Shown piece after piece: positions 1-8,898 of a DNA stretch of 64,000 nucleotides. The position numbers and the translations under genes are program-made. Source of the DNA: JACJXW01 sp964418125 (GTDB taxonomy: Bacteria; Bacteroidota; Bacteroidia; Chitinophagales; Saprospiraceae); the NCBI GenBank assembly GCA_964418125.1, contig CAYQKY010000015.1, forward strand, positions 23,138 through 87,137. The letters run 5' to 3'. Within the stretch, counting starts at the first letter, position 1. Each line of letters begins with the position of its first letter. The notes below the pieces were generated by a model, which worked only from the letters and a program-made list of their open reading frames with translations, was not told the DNA's origin and did no database searches.

Positions 1-2
1 GC

Positions 3-494
3 CGCTGGCAATCCCTGCAGCGTGCCAAAGCCGCCGAGGAACAGTCGACTGGATTTCTATCCACCAACCCGGATCACAAATACGGTACCGTCGGTTGTGT
101 CGCCCTGGATAAGGCGGGAAATATCACCGCCGGCACTTCCACCGGCGGGATGACCAACAAACGCTACAACCGTTTCGGGGATGTACCCGTCATCGGGGCA
201 GGCACCTACGCCAACAACGCCACCTGCGGCGTATCCTGTACCGGCCATGGAGAGTACTTCATCCGCTATGCTGTTGCCTACGATATTTCTGCCCTGATGG
301 AATACAAGGGGATGAGCCTGGAAGAGGCCACCCGTTATGTGATCCATGATAAACTTCTGGATGCAGGCGGCAGTGGAGGGCTGATCGCCGTCGACAGGCA
401 GGGTAACGTATCCCTTGAATTCAATTCGCCGGGCATGTACCGGGGCTACGCCCGGCCGGGAGAGCGGGAAGTGGGGATATATGGGGAGGAGTAA
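3..494 (+). CDS. Isoaspartyl peptidase/L-asparaginase, 3' part (Ntn hydrolase)
   Basis: Only the last 163 residues lie in the window; the reading frame is open from base 3. The motif KYGTVGCVALD followed by NITAGTSTGG matches the autocleavage site and nucleophile region of plant-type (T2 family) asparaginases, in which the Thr of GTVG becomes the N-terminal catalytic nucleophile of the beta subunit. The downstream block GAGTYANNATCGVSCTGHGEYF carries the substrate-binding GTGxGE-like motif. The enzyme would hydrolyse isoaspartyl dipeptides and L-asparagine. The reading frame stops at TAA 492-494, so the segment is essentially the beta subunit. The family assignment is strong; exact substrate preference cannot be read from the fragment. 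Confidence 0.9.
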   Translation, partial: RWQSLQRAKAAEEQSTGFLSTNPDHKYGTVGCVALDKAGNITAGTSTGGMTNKRYNRFGDVPVIGAGTYANNATCGVSCTGHGEYFIRYAVAYDISALMEYKGMSLEEATRYVIHDKLLDAGGSGGLIAVDRQGNVSLEFNSPGMYRGYARPGEREVGIYGEE

Positions 495-499
495 GTGTA

Positions 500-633
500 T
501 GGACTGCCCGCCCCATTCGGGCCGGGTAAAAATTAATGGACTTTACCCGCCTCCGCGCGCCGTAGCTCGCTCTGGCAGGCGAAGGCCCGGCTGATCCCGG
601 CAATTGTCGGGATCAGCCGGGGTGGGCAGTCCA
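500..633. repeat. Nested inverted repeat, three stems
   Basis: Outer arms TGGACTGCCCGCCCC (500-514) and GGGGTGGGCAGTCCA (619-633) pair with one G-T position. Inside are two further hairpins: CGGGTAAA (523-530) with TTTACCCG (542-549), and a 14-bp stem CCCGGCTGATCCCG (586-599) with CGGGATCAGCCGGG (608-621), which overlaps the edge of the outer arm. The whole sits between two convergent genes. It could be a MITE-like repeat, a bidirectional transcription block or a structured RNA; no T-run follows the stems on the plus strand. Confidence 0.6.
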
Positions 634-666
634 AAAAAGAAGCTCCGGCGTACGGCCGGAGCTTCT
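633..666 (-). terminator. Rho-independent terminator
   Basis: Stem AGAAGCTCCGGC (638-649) and GCCGGAGCTTCT (655-666) with a 5-base loop is followed on the minus strand by six T residues (AAAAAA at 633-638 on plus). It lies about 40 bases beyond the stop codon of the minus-strand gene ending at 709 and should terminate that sigma-factor transcript. Confidence 0.85.
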
Positions 667-708
667 GGGTGAAAAGTTAAAAACAGCCAGCCTTGCCGGC
701 CATGCCGG

Positions 709-2475
709 TCAAAACTGAAGAATCGATCTTACATCTTCCTCGGTGAGGATCTCTTTGTCGATCAGCTTGAGTTGTAAAGTGTAGGGTTCTTTTTTCCTGT
801 TGATGTCATGAAAGTCTCCGGGCCGCATAAGGGCTATCTTTTGATCGTCGGTAACGATCCAGAGCAGGTTGTCGGAGTCGGCGTCAAAACGCAGGGGCGT
901 CTCATCAGTAGCATAGAGGCGGTACACCGTATTCATGCCCCGGTCTACGAGGTAGGCGGTGTGATGGCGGTAGAAATTCCCGTGCTGGTCCTTAAAAGCG
1001 GCCTGTACGCGATGCTCTGCGGGTGGGATGAGGCGGTCACAATTCCAGAAGCCGAAGCCGGTGGCTTTAAAACGGTTGACGGCCTTGCGTTTCACGAGGT
1101 ATTGGGTTGACTGCCCGAAATCCAGGCCGGCGGCGCGCAGTTCGTTCAGTTTATTGTCGTACTCTTTAAGAGCCTCTGCCTTTTGCCGTTCTACGCCGGC
1201 CATCAGGGCTTCCCGTTTTTCCCTTACCTGCGCTTCCCATTCAGCCATAGCCGTTTTAAAATCCTGCAGTTCCTCTTCGTAGAGCTGCAGGGCATTTTCG
1301 AAATCGGCGCCGGTGAGGACCGGGCTGACGATGAGGGTCAGCTGGTTCTGGGGATGGATGAGGGTCAGTTCATAGTCCCGGTTATTGGCAGGGCGGATGC
1401 GGGCCGACTGCCAGTTGACACTGAATGCCCGCTCGTCGAAGGCGGGGCTGCTGGGCGATATCTGCCAGATCACTCCCCGGTACATCTGTTGGAGCTTGGC
1501 CAGTTCATCCTGTACCTGGCCGTTTTGAGTATCTTCGATATTGAGGCTGCCATCGAGGAAGTTGAGTTCCAGCGTTGGGCGGCCCGGGTCGGCCCGATAG
1601 GGACGCAGGGGTTCGACCGGTTTCGGGAGGGCCGATTCGATGGCCCTGAGTTCTTCTGCGGCTTCCGATTCGATGGCGTCGTACTGCGCCAGCAATTGCT
1701 GTTTATATTGGAAAAGGGGGTCGTTCTCTTCAATGGTCTCTTCTTCAATAAACTGAATGTTGTCAATGTCCTGATAGAGCCACTCTCTGGCGAAAGTATC
1801 CAACTGATAAACTTTATAGCGGGGAGGGACATTGATGTTCAGGCTGGGCACGATGATCTCGGAGACCAGTTCCACATCGATGTATTTGCCGGGGACCAGT
1901 TGCACGCGTTTGCCGTTCTGTTCGGCATAAATCTCGATCATGCCGGCGGATTCCAGTTGATACTGTACGCCTGCCGAATCGTAGGACATGGGGATGCCGG
2001 CGAGGAAAAAGTCTACGTAGTCATGCATTTCCCGGTATCGGATGTCCACTTCGCCTTCGATCAGTTTACCACGGTCATCGGCAAAGGCGGCGGCCGGCAC
2101 CACCAGGCGGGATCCGCTGGGGTATTCGTATACGCCCCCCTGGTTGGCGTCTACCCGGAAACTGGTGAACTGGGGTTGAATAGCCTCAGACAAAGGAGGG
2201 TTGACGAAATCCTGTTGGGCGAAGTATTGTTCGGCGGTCAGTGCAGGTTGTTCGGGGGCGGAAAAAACTCCTCCCAGAACGATGGCAATAGCAGCTACGG
2301 CGGCGGCGGCGGCGCTGCTCAGCGAGAGTACCCGCAAGCGGCGGAGCCGCCGCGTGCGCCGGCCTTCCTGCTGGCGGGCATACTTCCGGAGGAGAGCGCC
2401 AAAATTTTTGTGGCGCTGTATCTCTTCCCGGGAGGGTAAGCGGGGGTTAAACTTGAAGTCGTAGTTGTTGCCCAT
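709..2475 (-). CDS. Membrane-anchored hypothetical protein paired with an ECF sigma factor
   Basis: The 588-residue protein has a basic N-terminus (RRTRRLRRLR), one Ala-rich transmembrane segment at about residues 48-71, and a large exported C-terminal part with a predicted coiled-coil stretch (QEL/EAL-rich, around residues 390-440). It directly follows an ECF sigma gene (42-base gap), the usual place for an anti-sigma or sigma-responsive membrane protein, but I see no zinc anti-sigma motif. I chose the ATG at 2475 (MGNNYDFKF) over a GTG 18 bases upstream. The function is not known to me; a signal-transducing or envelope-sensing role is inferred only from position and topology. Confidence 0.75.
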   Translation of the reverse strand: MGNNYDFKFNPRLPSREEIQRHKNFGALLRKYARQQEGRRTRRLRRLRVLSLSSAAAAAVAAIAIVLGGVFSAPEQPALTAEQYFAQQDFVNPPLSEAIQPQFTSFRVDANQGGVYEYPSGSRLVVPAAAFADDRGKLIEGEVDIRYREMHDYVDFFLAGIPMSYDSAGVQYQLESAGMIEIYAEQNGKRVQLVPGKYIDVELVSEIIVPSLNINVPPRYKVYQLDTFAREWLYQDIDNIQFIEEETIEENDPLFQYKQQLLAQYDAIESEAAEELRAIESALPKPVEPLRPYRADPGRPTLELNFLDGSLNIEDTQNGQVQDELAKLQQMYRGVIWQISPSSPAFDERAFSVNWQSARIRPANNRDYELTLIHPQNQLTLIVSPVLTGADFENALQLYEEELQDFKTAMAEWEAQVREKREALMAGVERQKAEALKEYDNKLNELRAAGLDFGQSTQYLVKRKAVNRFKATGFGFWNCDRLIPPAEHRVQAAFKDQHGNFYRHHTAYLVDRGMNTVYRLYATDETPLRFDADSDNLLWIVTDDQKIALMRPGDFHDINRKKEPYTLQLKLIDKEILTEEDVRSILQF

Positions 2476-2517
2476 ATCTTTTGCGGTTTGCACGCTGGGG
2501 GCAGCGTCGTCTAACCA

Positions 2518-3126
2518 TCAACTCATCTTTTTTTTCATTCTGTTCAGTATCCGGAAGGTTTTTACTTTGGCATTGTTTTCGGTAATGCCGAGTATTTCTG
2601 CAATTTCCTTATAGGGCCGTTCTTCGAAAAAACGAAGCTCGATCAATTGCAGGTCATCTTCCTTCAAGGTGTCCAGTGTATCAAGTAGCAGTTGCCGGTG
2701 TTGTTCGTCGTCATGTTCTTCGATCTCATCAAAAAGGCTGGAAATGTTGCTTTCCTCCACACTTACGATGCGGTTTTTTTTTGCCTTTCGGAAATGCTGG
2801 GCCACTTCGTTGCTGGCGATGCGGTACAGCCAGGCGGAGAAGGGCACGCCTTTGTATTCGTAATCTTTAATACGTTGTAAAGCCTTCAGAAAAACCTGGG
2901 AACAGAGGTCTGCGGTAAGCGCTTCATCGGTAGTCCGGCGGAAGACAAAGAGGAAAATATCTTCATAATAACGCTCATAGAGCGGCCGGAACAAGGCGGG
3001 GTCACCCTGAGCAGCCTGCACTTCTAGCCACTCTTCCTGCATTTCTGCCGCAGAAACAGTCCTTTTTGGCGCGCTCATTCGAACGGTTTTTGCAAGAGTA
3101 CGGCTAAATTGCAAATTCGAAAGCAT
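2518..3126 (-). CDS. ECF-type RNA polymerase sigma factor
   Basis: The 202-residue protein carries a sigma region 2 (about residues 46-90, FRPLYERYYEDIFLFVFRR then DLCSQVFLKAL) and a region 4 helix-turn-helix (about 155-200, YKEIAEILGITENNAKVKTF). It would direct RNA polymerase to a small regulon in response to an envelope or stress signal. It is the first gene of a two-gene minus-strand unit with the membrane protein ending at 709. The N-terminus is longer than in typical family members; an internal ATG at 3078 is an alternative start. Confidence 0.92.
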   Translation of the reverse strand: MLSNLQFSRTLAKTVRMSAPKRTVSAAEMQEEWLEVQAAQGDPALFRPLYERYYEDIFLFVFRRTTDEALTADLCSQVFLKALQRIKDYEYKGVPFSAWLYRIASNEVAQHFRKAKKNRIVSVEESNISSLFDEIEEHDDEQHRQLLLDTLDTLKEDDLQLIELRFFEERPYKEIAEILGITENNAKVKTFRILNRMKKKMS

Positions 3127-3370
3127 TAAATAAAGATTTTTTCCTTAAAGTGCCCCGGGGCTTCGTCCTAAGGAACATCGGAAAAGTGCTGCTTCTTAGG
3201 TTTCTTTCTGTTCCACCTCCATAATGGGGAATCATGAAAAGGTTACATCCCACCTCGGGAATTATTTTTTTGGAAACCACCAACGGGGCGCCACCATCAC
3301 CGGTAAGGGGTGAATATCTCCAAATTGCTATATTGGCAGGGAATATTGTTAACCAACAGAACGAAACCGA

Positions 3371-4675
3371 ATGCTCTATCCTATCGTAAGGCCAATTGCC
3401 AGGCTCGGCCTCCTGGCCTTTTACCGAAAGATCTATCTGTCCAATGCCGAGCGCATACCCCGGAAGGAGGCGGTGATCCTGGCCGCCAACCATCCCACAG
3501 CCTTTCTCGAACCCTGCATTCTGGCCTGTTTTCTCAGCCGTCCGCTTTATTTTCTTGCCCGGGGCGACCTTTTTAAACAGGGCATCTACGCCAGTTTGCT
3601 CAAAGGGCTGAACATTCTTCCCGTTTTTCGCCTCAAAGACGGTGGGTATGGTAAACTGAAAGATAATTATTCGACCTTTGAGGCTTGCTATAACGCCCTG
3701 GCCAAACGCAAAGTGATCATGATCCTGGCGGAGGGGCGCACCAAGCAGGAGAAGCGCCTGGGCGGGTTGCAGAAAGGTACGGCCCGTATTGCACTGGGAA
3801 CTCTGGAACGCCACCCCGGAGACCTGGAAGAGGTTTTTATCGTTCCCGTCGGGGTGAATTTCACCTATGCCGACCAGCCCCGTTCGGAAGTGATGATCGA
3901 TTTCGGAAAGCCCATTCCGGCCAGCCGTTTTCTGGATGAGTTTGAAGAGAATGCCAACCAGGGAATGGCTTCTTTGACCACTCTCCTGCGTAGCAAACTT
4001 GAAGAAAGTATGGTCATTATCGATGACCCTAAGGATGATGAACTGGTGGAACATTTGCACCGGATCTTCAGGAATGAAAACCCGCAGCCTCAAATGCCGG
4101 CCATTGCTTACCACCCGGGGCCTCTGAAAATGGAGCGGCAGGTGGCGGAAACCGTGAACCGGTTGCCTGAAAAGGAAAAAAAGGCATTATACCAAAAAAC
4201 TGCCGCCTATTTTTCAGAATTAGATAGCTACGGTATTGACGACCAGGCCTTGGTGGGTAAGGATCAGGATACGGCGGCCAACCGGGCCTTACTCGTCATG
4301 GGCTTTCCCTTTTTCGCACTGGGTTACCTTTGGAACTATCCGCCGGCCTGGCTGGCAAAATATATCTCCGACACTCAGGTGGAAACACTGGAGTTCAAGG
4401 CTCCGGTGCGCTGGGCTGCCAACCTCGGAACTCATCTCGTTTATGTTTTGGCCTGGATCCTGATTTCGGCATTTTCCGGCGCCTGGGTTATCATTCCCAT
4501 CATTGCAGCCTTGTTATTGATGGGATATCTTGCTCTCTACTATATGGAATTTCGCAGGCGCTACCGGAAAAGCCGAAGGCTGAACCGCCTTTCGGAAGAA
4601 GTAAGGGCAGAATTGCGGAACACTCGGTCAGAGATCCTGCAGTCGTTTAAAAAAATGGAGGCGAGCTATGCCTGA
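3371..4675 (+). CDS. 1-acyl-sn-glycerol-3-phosphate acyltransferase-like protein (PlsC superfamily)
   Basis: The 434-residue protein has the acyltransferase block near its N-terminus: NHPTAFLEP at residues 40-48, a variant of NHX4D with one extra residue and Glu in place of Asp, and AEGRTKQEKRLGGLQKG at 120-135, corresponding to the EGTR-type glycerophosphate-binding motif. A C-terminal half with two hydrophobic segments (about 285-315 and 350-385) is longer than in a minimal PlsC. It probably transfers an acyl chain to a lysophosphatidic acid or other lipid acceptor at the inner membrane. The acceptor is not identifiable. It stands alone, divergent from the sigma unit. Confidence 0.85.
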   Translation: MLYPIVRPIARLGLLAFYRKIYLSNAERIPRKEAVILAANHPTAFLEPCILACFLSRPLYFLARGDLFKQGIYASLLKGLNILPVFRLKDGGYGKLKDNYSTFEACYNALAKRKVIMILAEGRTKQEKRLGGLQKGTARIALGTLERHPGDLEEVFIVPVGVNFTYADQPRSEVMIDFGKPIPASRFLDEFEENANQGMASLTTLLRSKLEESMVIIDDPKDDELVEHLHRIFRNENPQPQMPAIAYHPGPLKMERQVAETVNRLPEKEKKALYQKTAAYFSELDSYGIDDQALVGKDQDTAANRALLVMGFPFFALGYLWNYPPAWLAKYISDTQVETLEFKAPVRWAANLGTHLVYVLAWILISAFSGAWVIIPIIAALLLMGYLALYYMEFRRRYRKSRRLNRLSEEVRAELRNTRSEILQSFKKMEASYA

Positions 4676-4690
4676 GATAAACCGTCTGTT

Positions 4691-4795
4691 TTAAAATTCT
4701 TTATTGCCTTTGTGAAACCTTTTGTCCAGGTCTCCCGCAAGGCCAAGGAGGAAGATATAGAAGAAGATTATACCTGCGATAAGGAGTAAGTTCAT
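4691..4795 (-). CDS. Predicted 34-residue single-pass membrane peptide
   Basis: An ATG at 4795 opens a 34-codon frame: residues 2-21 are a hydrophobic helix (NLLLIAGIIFFYIFLLGLAG) followed by a charged tail DLDKRFHKGNKEF. The topology is what is expected of a small membrane protein, and it is convergent with the acyltransferase gene (15-base gap). No clear Shine-Dalgarno is visible, which is normal in Bacteroidota. A chance frame is possible; conservation would decide. Confidence 0.4.
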   Translation of the reverse strand: MNLLLIAGIIFFYIFLLGLAGDLDKRFHKGNKEF

Positions 4796-4885
4796 GGGTG
4801 TGGTTTTTTATCCGGATTTAGCCGGTAGGAAACGTAATCTGTCGGGGATATGTTCCGAATATCCGGCCTGATAACAGGCTCTTAA

Positions 4886-4912
4886 CAAAAAAACTGCCCC
4901 CGGAGGGGCAGT
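4886..4912 (-). terminator. Rho-independent terminator
   Basis: Arms ACTGCCCC (4893-4900) and GGGGCAGT (4905-4912) with loop CGGA are followed on the minus strand by seven T residues. It lies 40 bases after the stop of the lipoprotein gene ending at 4952. Confidence 0.85.
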
Positions 4913-4951
4913 CGTAGTTTGGGTATGTAAATAGAAGGGGAATCGGATATC

Positions 4952-6016
4952 TTACGGGCAGATCAACCCACCGCTTTCATCAAAAACGGCGTCGAGATCG
5001 TCGTCATCTCCCGGTTCTTCCAGTTCGACCCAGTATTGTTTACTTCCATCTTCAAATAAAAGCTCTTTTACATCATCATCGTCATCGATGCTATAGCCGG
5101 GAAATTCACTCGCAATGGCGTCAAGAACCGCTTGCGGAAGGCCTTGCTCATCGATTTCTACAGCTGAGAACAGAAAGTTGCCATCGGTGTCGAAATACAG
5201 CCTGAACGATTCGTTTTCCAGTTCGACCTCAAGAGCCAGCGTGCCGTCGCAAAGGCGCTCATCGTCAATTTCATCCACTTCAGCGCCGGGATGGTTGGCC
5301 TGAAGGTAATCTGCAACGAAGCCGGGGACGTCGTCATCGTCCCCATCGCCGTCCCCGTCGTCGTCATCGTCTCCGTCGTCATCGTCATCGTCATCGTCCC
5401 CGTCGTCGTCATCGTCTCCGTCGTCATCGTCCCCGTCATCGTCTCCGTCTCCGTCGTCGTCGTCATCGCCATCATCATCGTCGCGGCAAAGGAAGTCGCC
5501 AGCTTCGGAGAAATATAATTCAATGTCATCTGACAGATCCACTTCGAAGAAACTCATACCATATTCCACTTCGATCTCTGCATCCTCGATGGGGATATCG
5601 GGATAATTGGTTTCAATATATTCCAGGACAGCATCAGGCAGGTCATCAATGGCGACACTCTGGCTGGAGATATCGTCACCGAAAGAAATCACACTGCCGT
5701 CCGCTTCAAAGTAGAATTCGATCTCATCATCTTCAAATTCGATCTCGATACCAAAACGCGTCTCTCCCGAGTCCAGGAATTCCTCGATATCATCGAAACT
5801 GAACCCCGGGTAGTTTTCAGATAAATAGTTGCGGATCTCATCCGGGAGATCGTCCGGAGAGATGTCAATACCGTCTTCACAAGGAGTGAAAACGCCGCTC
5901 GGGTTGGCCCCCAGGGGGCCGTCGCCCGGATTGAAGCCAAGGTCGTCTTCAGGATTACAAGCGGCCAGGAAAAACAGGGCGCTCAGAAGGAAAGCGCTGA
6001 AAGGAATCTTTGTCAT
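4952..6016 (-). CDS. Lipoprotein with PepSY-like domains and an Asp-rich linker
   Basis: The 354-residue protein begins with a lipoprotein signal (FLLSALFFLAACNPEDD, lipidated Cys near residue 20). Three segments of the PepSY-like type (pattern LPxAVLxYIxxNYP then a strand pair with DGSxxxFxxxG) lie at about residues 50-110, 120-175 and 225-350. Between the second and third lies an almost uninterrupted Asp/Gly tract (about residues 177-228), encoded by reiterated GAC/GAT-type triplets. The family is known as small periplasmic or surface domains of unclear function; the acidic tract may bind calcium. The downstream terminator and the dockerin gene upstream (27-base gap) suggest co-transcription. 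Confidence 0.8.
   Translation of the reverse strand: MTKIPFSAFLLSALFFLAACNPEDDLGFNPGDGPLGANPSGVFTPCEDGIDISPDDLPDEIRNYLSENYPGFSFDDIEEFLDSGETRFGIEIEFEDDEIEFYFEADGSVISFGDDISSQSVAIDDLPDAVLEYIETNYPDIPIEDAEIEVEYGMSFFEVDLSDDIELYFSEAGDFLCRDDDDGDDDDDGDGDDDGDDDDGDDDDDGDDDDDDDDGDDDDDGDGDGDDDDVPGFVADYLQANHPGAEVDEIDDERLCDGTLALEVELENESFRLYFDTDGNFLFSAVEIDEQGLPQAVLDAIASEFPGYSIDDDDDVKELLFEDGSKQYWVELEEPGDDDDLDAVFDESGGLICP
5326..5490. repeat. Reiterated Asp/Gly-coding triplet tract
   Basis: About 165 bases consist of near-repeats of GTCATCGTC/GTCGTCATC, coding on the minus strand for Asp with interspersed Gly. The tract is in frame with the flanking PepSY-like domains and is a likely site of length variation by slippage in whole triplets. 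Confidence 0.75.
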
Positions 6017-6043
6017 AGCACAGAATTATTTTGGTTAAACTAT

Positions 6044-7159
6044 TTAAAGGATCACAATTTTTTTTCTGAATACACCTTCGCCGGCCCTTCCGATAAGCCA
6101 GTACATTCCGGAAGGAAGGCCGGAGGCATCAGCCCGGTAGGCTGGGCCTTGTATTTGCCGCAGGTTCAAAGGAATGCCCCGGCCCAGGGCGTCGAAAAGC
6201 AAAATCTCTCGGAGCTCCGAATCACACTGTATATGGAAAACTCCGGAAGCCGGGTTGGGATATACTTTCACCTCGGCTGAAGCATGGCTGTTTGAGGTAT
6301 TTAACAACGCGCTGTCCTTGGCAATGATAATGGTAGCCGTGTCAGGAGCGGTTGCATAGGTGGTGAAGCCGTCTCCGATCAGAAGTATGCTGTCGATCCG
6401 TAGCTGGAAGGTATCTACTTCCAGCCCGACGATTATGTCTTCGATGACGATAGAGAATTTACCTACCTCTCCAAAACCGCCCCCCTGCGCCTGCTGGTTG
6501 GTGCGTGTGATAGCGACCTGAGCCTTACCGGGGTTTTCATCGTCGTCGTGGAAGAAATATTCTATTTTCGGGGATGCAATCCAGCTCTCGCCTTCCGGGG
6601 AGAACTCAAACTCAAAAGCATCGTCACCCCCGAGCAATTCTGTATCGTAGCTGAGGAGTAAGGCGACTCCGTAAAAGCTAGGTATGGGAAGCCCCTGGGC
6701 CCCCAGGCTGAGGTTAATGTCAATCTCAGCGCCGGGTTGCACCACAGTGGCGCTGGGAGTAAGGAATGCCTGCGGATCATTACCCGCGATACCATTGGCG
6801 AAGCCGTCGGGCAGTATGAGGCCGTGAGTTCTGCCGAAGTTGTCTTCAATACCACTATCAAGATCAGCATCGTCAACAACCCCATCTCCGTTACAGTCGG
6901 CGTAAGCATAATTCAGGCCGTTCGGGAAAGACTGGCTCCAGGGAACAGGAAGGGCCTGAGCTTCCCAATCGGTAGCGGGGTCGGTTCTCGGATCCCCCAT
7001 GCTTCCGTAGGCCTGCCCCAGGTAGAGAAGGTCTACGGCGTTGACTATGCCGTTATTGTTAATATCGCCGGGCCAGAGCTCCTGGGCCCTGGCAGGGATA
7101 AATACAATAGAATAGGCAAGGCTGGCTACCCAAACAAGGAACGAGGTCTTTTTTCCCAT
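6044..7159 (-). CDS. Secreted dockerin-like protein with T9SS type A sorting domain
   Basis: The 371-residue protein starts with a signal peptide (LVWVASLAYSIVFIPARA). Two calcium-loop type repeats follow: DINNNGIVNAVDLL at about 31-44 and DCNGDGVVDDADL at about 93-105, the dockerin pattern. Residues 135-285 form a beta-rich segment resembling a cohesin or carbohydrate-binding fold. The last 75 residues (KVYPNPASGVFHI to FRKKIVIL) are a type A type-IX secretion sorting signal. The protein is expected to be exported by T9SS and anchored on the cell surface. No catalytic domain is visible. Confidence 0.85.
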   Translation of the reverse strand: MGKKTSFLVWVASLAYSIVFIPARAQELWPGDINNNGIVNAVDLLYLGQAYGSMGDPRTDPATDWEAQALPVPWSQSFPNGLNYAYADCNGDGVVDDADLDSGIEDNFGRTHGLILPDGFANGIAGNDPQAFLTPSATVVQPGAEIDINLSLGAQGLPIPSFYGVALLLSYDTELLGGDDAFEFEFSPEGESWIASPKIEYFFHDDDENPGKAQVAITRTNQQAQGGGFGEVGKFSIVIEDIIVGLEVDTFQLRIDSILLIGDGFTTYATAPDTATIIIAKDSALLNTSNSHASAEVKVYPNPASGVFHIQCDSELREILLFDALGRGIPLNLRQIQGPAYRADASGLPSGMYWLIGRAGEGVFRKKIVIL

Positions 7160-7189
7160 TATCCGATTGCTTTATTTCTCATGACAATA

Positions 7190-7220
7190 CAAACATAAGG
7201 GGTAACAACTATCCTATCAA
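7190..7220 (-). promoter_or_regulatory. Bacteroidota-type promoter (TTG-N20-TAnnTTTG)
   Basis: On the minus strand TTG (7218-7220) is followed after exactly 20 bases by TATGTTTG (7190-7197), a full match to the Bacteroidota -33/-7 consensus. Transcription would start near 7185 and give a leader of about 25 bases before the ATG at 7159. Confidence 0.6.
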
Positions 7221-7432
7221 ATACACTTTTTTTAGTTTGTCAGGCGAACAAAACGGTTGTGGTATTGCTTTTTGAAAGTATGTACCCCAGAAAACCCTTG
7301 ATTTAAAAATATTTGGCACAAACAGTTTATTTTGTTTTGTATATGAATATAGTTTTTGTCGGGAGAAATTTGAAAAATGACAAGGCAGGGAAAAGAGAAG
7401 ACAGGGGGGGAAGCAAATAATTCAACGGTAAA

Positions 7433-8857
7433 ATGAATAAAAGCAAACTGGTAAAGGCTTTACGGGTAATGGATGAAAAGGAGGTTGCCCGCCTGCGGAA
7501 GTTTGTGAGCTCTCCGTATTTCAATGAGCGGGAAGAATTATTTCGTTTGCTCGGGTTCCTGCTCGGTTTTTGGCCGGGCTTTTCGAGTGATAAGCTGAGC
7601 AAACAGGCATGTCATGAGGCGGTGTTTCCCGGACAACCCTACGAAGATAAACGGTTTCGTTACCTGGCCAGCAGCCTGTATCAACTGGTGGAACGGTTTT
7701 TGGTGGTAGAACGCCAGGCACAGGAAACCCTGCGTAATGAGATCCTGCTGATGGACCATTTGTCAAACCGCCAACTGAATAAGGGCTACCGGCAAAGCCA
7801 GCGCCGGATGAGGCGGTATATGAAGCAGGAGAAAGCCCGCAACAGTGAATATTTTCTCAGGCAGCTCCAATGGGCTGAAGTTGAAGAGCGCCATTTTGAG
7901 CGGCAGCGGCTCCGGCAGTACGATGCCAGCATCCAACGGGCGGCCGACAACCTGGACCGCTATTATTACCTGCGGCGGCTACAGTTCGCCTGTGGCATGC
8001 TCGACCGGCAAACGATCATTAAGGGAGACTATGGCCTGAACATTTCCAGCCAGTGGCTGATCCATCTGCAGCATTGCCGGTTCTTCGGAGAGCCGGTTAT
8101 CGAATTGTATTTTACCATTCTCCAGGCTTTGCTCGATGAGGATGACGAGGCGCATTTCGGCCGGCTTGAAGCTATGCTTGCCCATCATTCCGCCGGTATT
8201 GCCAACGAAAGCCTGAAAAATATTTACCTTTTTGCCATCAATTATTGCGCGCGCAAAATACGGCAGGGGAAGGAAGGATACATCAGCCGTGCCCTGCAGC
8301 TTTATCTGGATGGCATTGAGAGTGAAATACTGATCGATAACGGCCATTTGTCTCCCTGGGCATTTACCAACGTGGTAAAACTGGCCCTTCGCCTGCAGCG
8401 CTACCACTGGATAGAGCATTTTATTCAGCGTTACGCTCCGTCCCTGCCGGAGAATTTCCGGGAAAACGCATTACATTATAACCTGGCGGAACTCTACTAT
8501 TACACCAACCGCTATGAAGATGCACAGGCCCACCTCAATCAGGTGGCCTTTTCGGATATGAACTATTATCTCGGCGCCCGGGTCATTCTGGCCAAGATCT
8601 ACTACGAAAAAGAAGAAACCGAACCGTTGCTGTCTCTCCTGGCCGCCTTCACTATTTTCCTGAAGCGGAATAAGCTTATTTCTTCTGATCTGAAACAAAC
8701 TTTCCTCAACTTTTGCGACATTCTTTTCCATATCGTACGGGGAAAGGGGCGCCGCTGGAAAAAGTTGGGAGAAAAAATCCGTACTACCCGCCTGCTGACC
8801 GACCGGGCGTGGCTGAAGGCTATATATGAAGAAGCTTCCCGGAGCGTCGGGGTGTAA
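7433..8857 (+). CDS. Helical hypothetical protein
   Basis: A 474-residue, strongly helical and basic protein without signal peptide or membrane segment. Residues 340-440 read like degenerate TPR-type helix pairs (LHYNLAELYYYTNRYEDAQAHLNQVAF). I do not recognise a named family. It is transcribed alone, divergent from the dockerin gene, with 41 bases to the next plus-strand gene. A scaffold or regulatory role is possible, but nothing in the sequence shows it. Confidence 0.75.
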   Translation: MNKSKLVKALRVMDEKEVARLRKFVSSPYFNEREELFRLLGFLLGFWPGFSSDKLSKQACHEAVFPGQPYEDKRFRYLASSLYQLVERFLVVERQAQETLRNEILLMDHLSNRQLNKGYRQSQRRMRRYMKQEKARNSEYFLRQLQWAEVEERHFERQRLRQYDASIQRAADNLDRYYYLRRLQFACGMLDRQTIIKGDYGLNISSQWLIHLQHCRFFGEPVIELYFTILQALLDEDDEAHFGRLEAMLAHHSAGIANESLKNIYLFAINYCARKIRQGKEGYISRALQLYLDGIESEILIDNGHLSPWAFTNVVKLALRLQRYHWIEHFIQRYAPSLPENFRENALHYNLAELYYYTNRYEDAQAHLNQVAFSDMNYYLGARVILAKIYYEKEETEPLLSLLAAFTIFLKRNKLISSDLKQTFLNFCDILFHIVRGKGRRWKKLGEKIRTTRLLTDRAWLKAIYEEASRSVGV

Positions 8858-8898
8858 AGGAAAAGTATTAGTTTTATCTTGAATAGAAAAACGAGGCA

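Noticed and set aside
1183..2439. 418-codon open frame on the plus strand
   Set aside because: It is antisense to the sigma-linked membrane protein, which has a good topology and terminator; no recognisable domain in the antisense reading.
3104..4114. 336-codon open frame on the minus strand
   Set aside because: Antisense to the PlsC-like gene, which has clear motifs.
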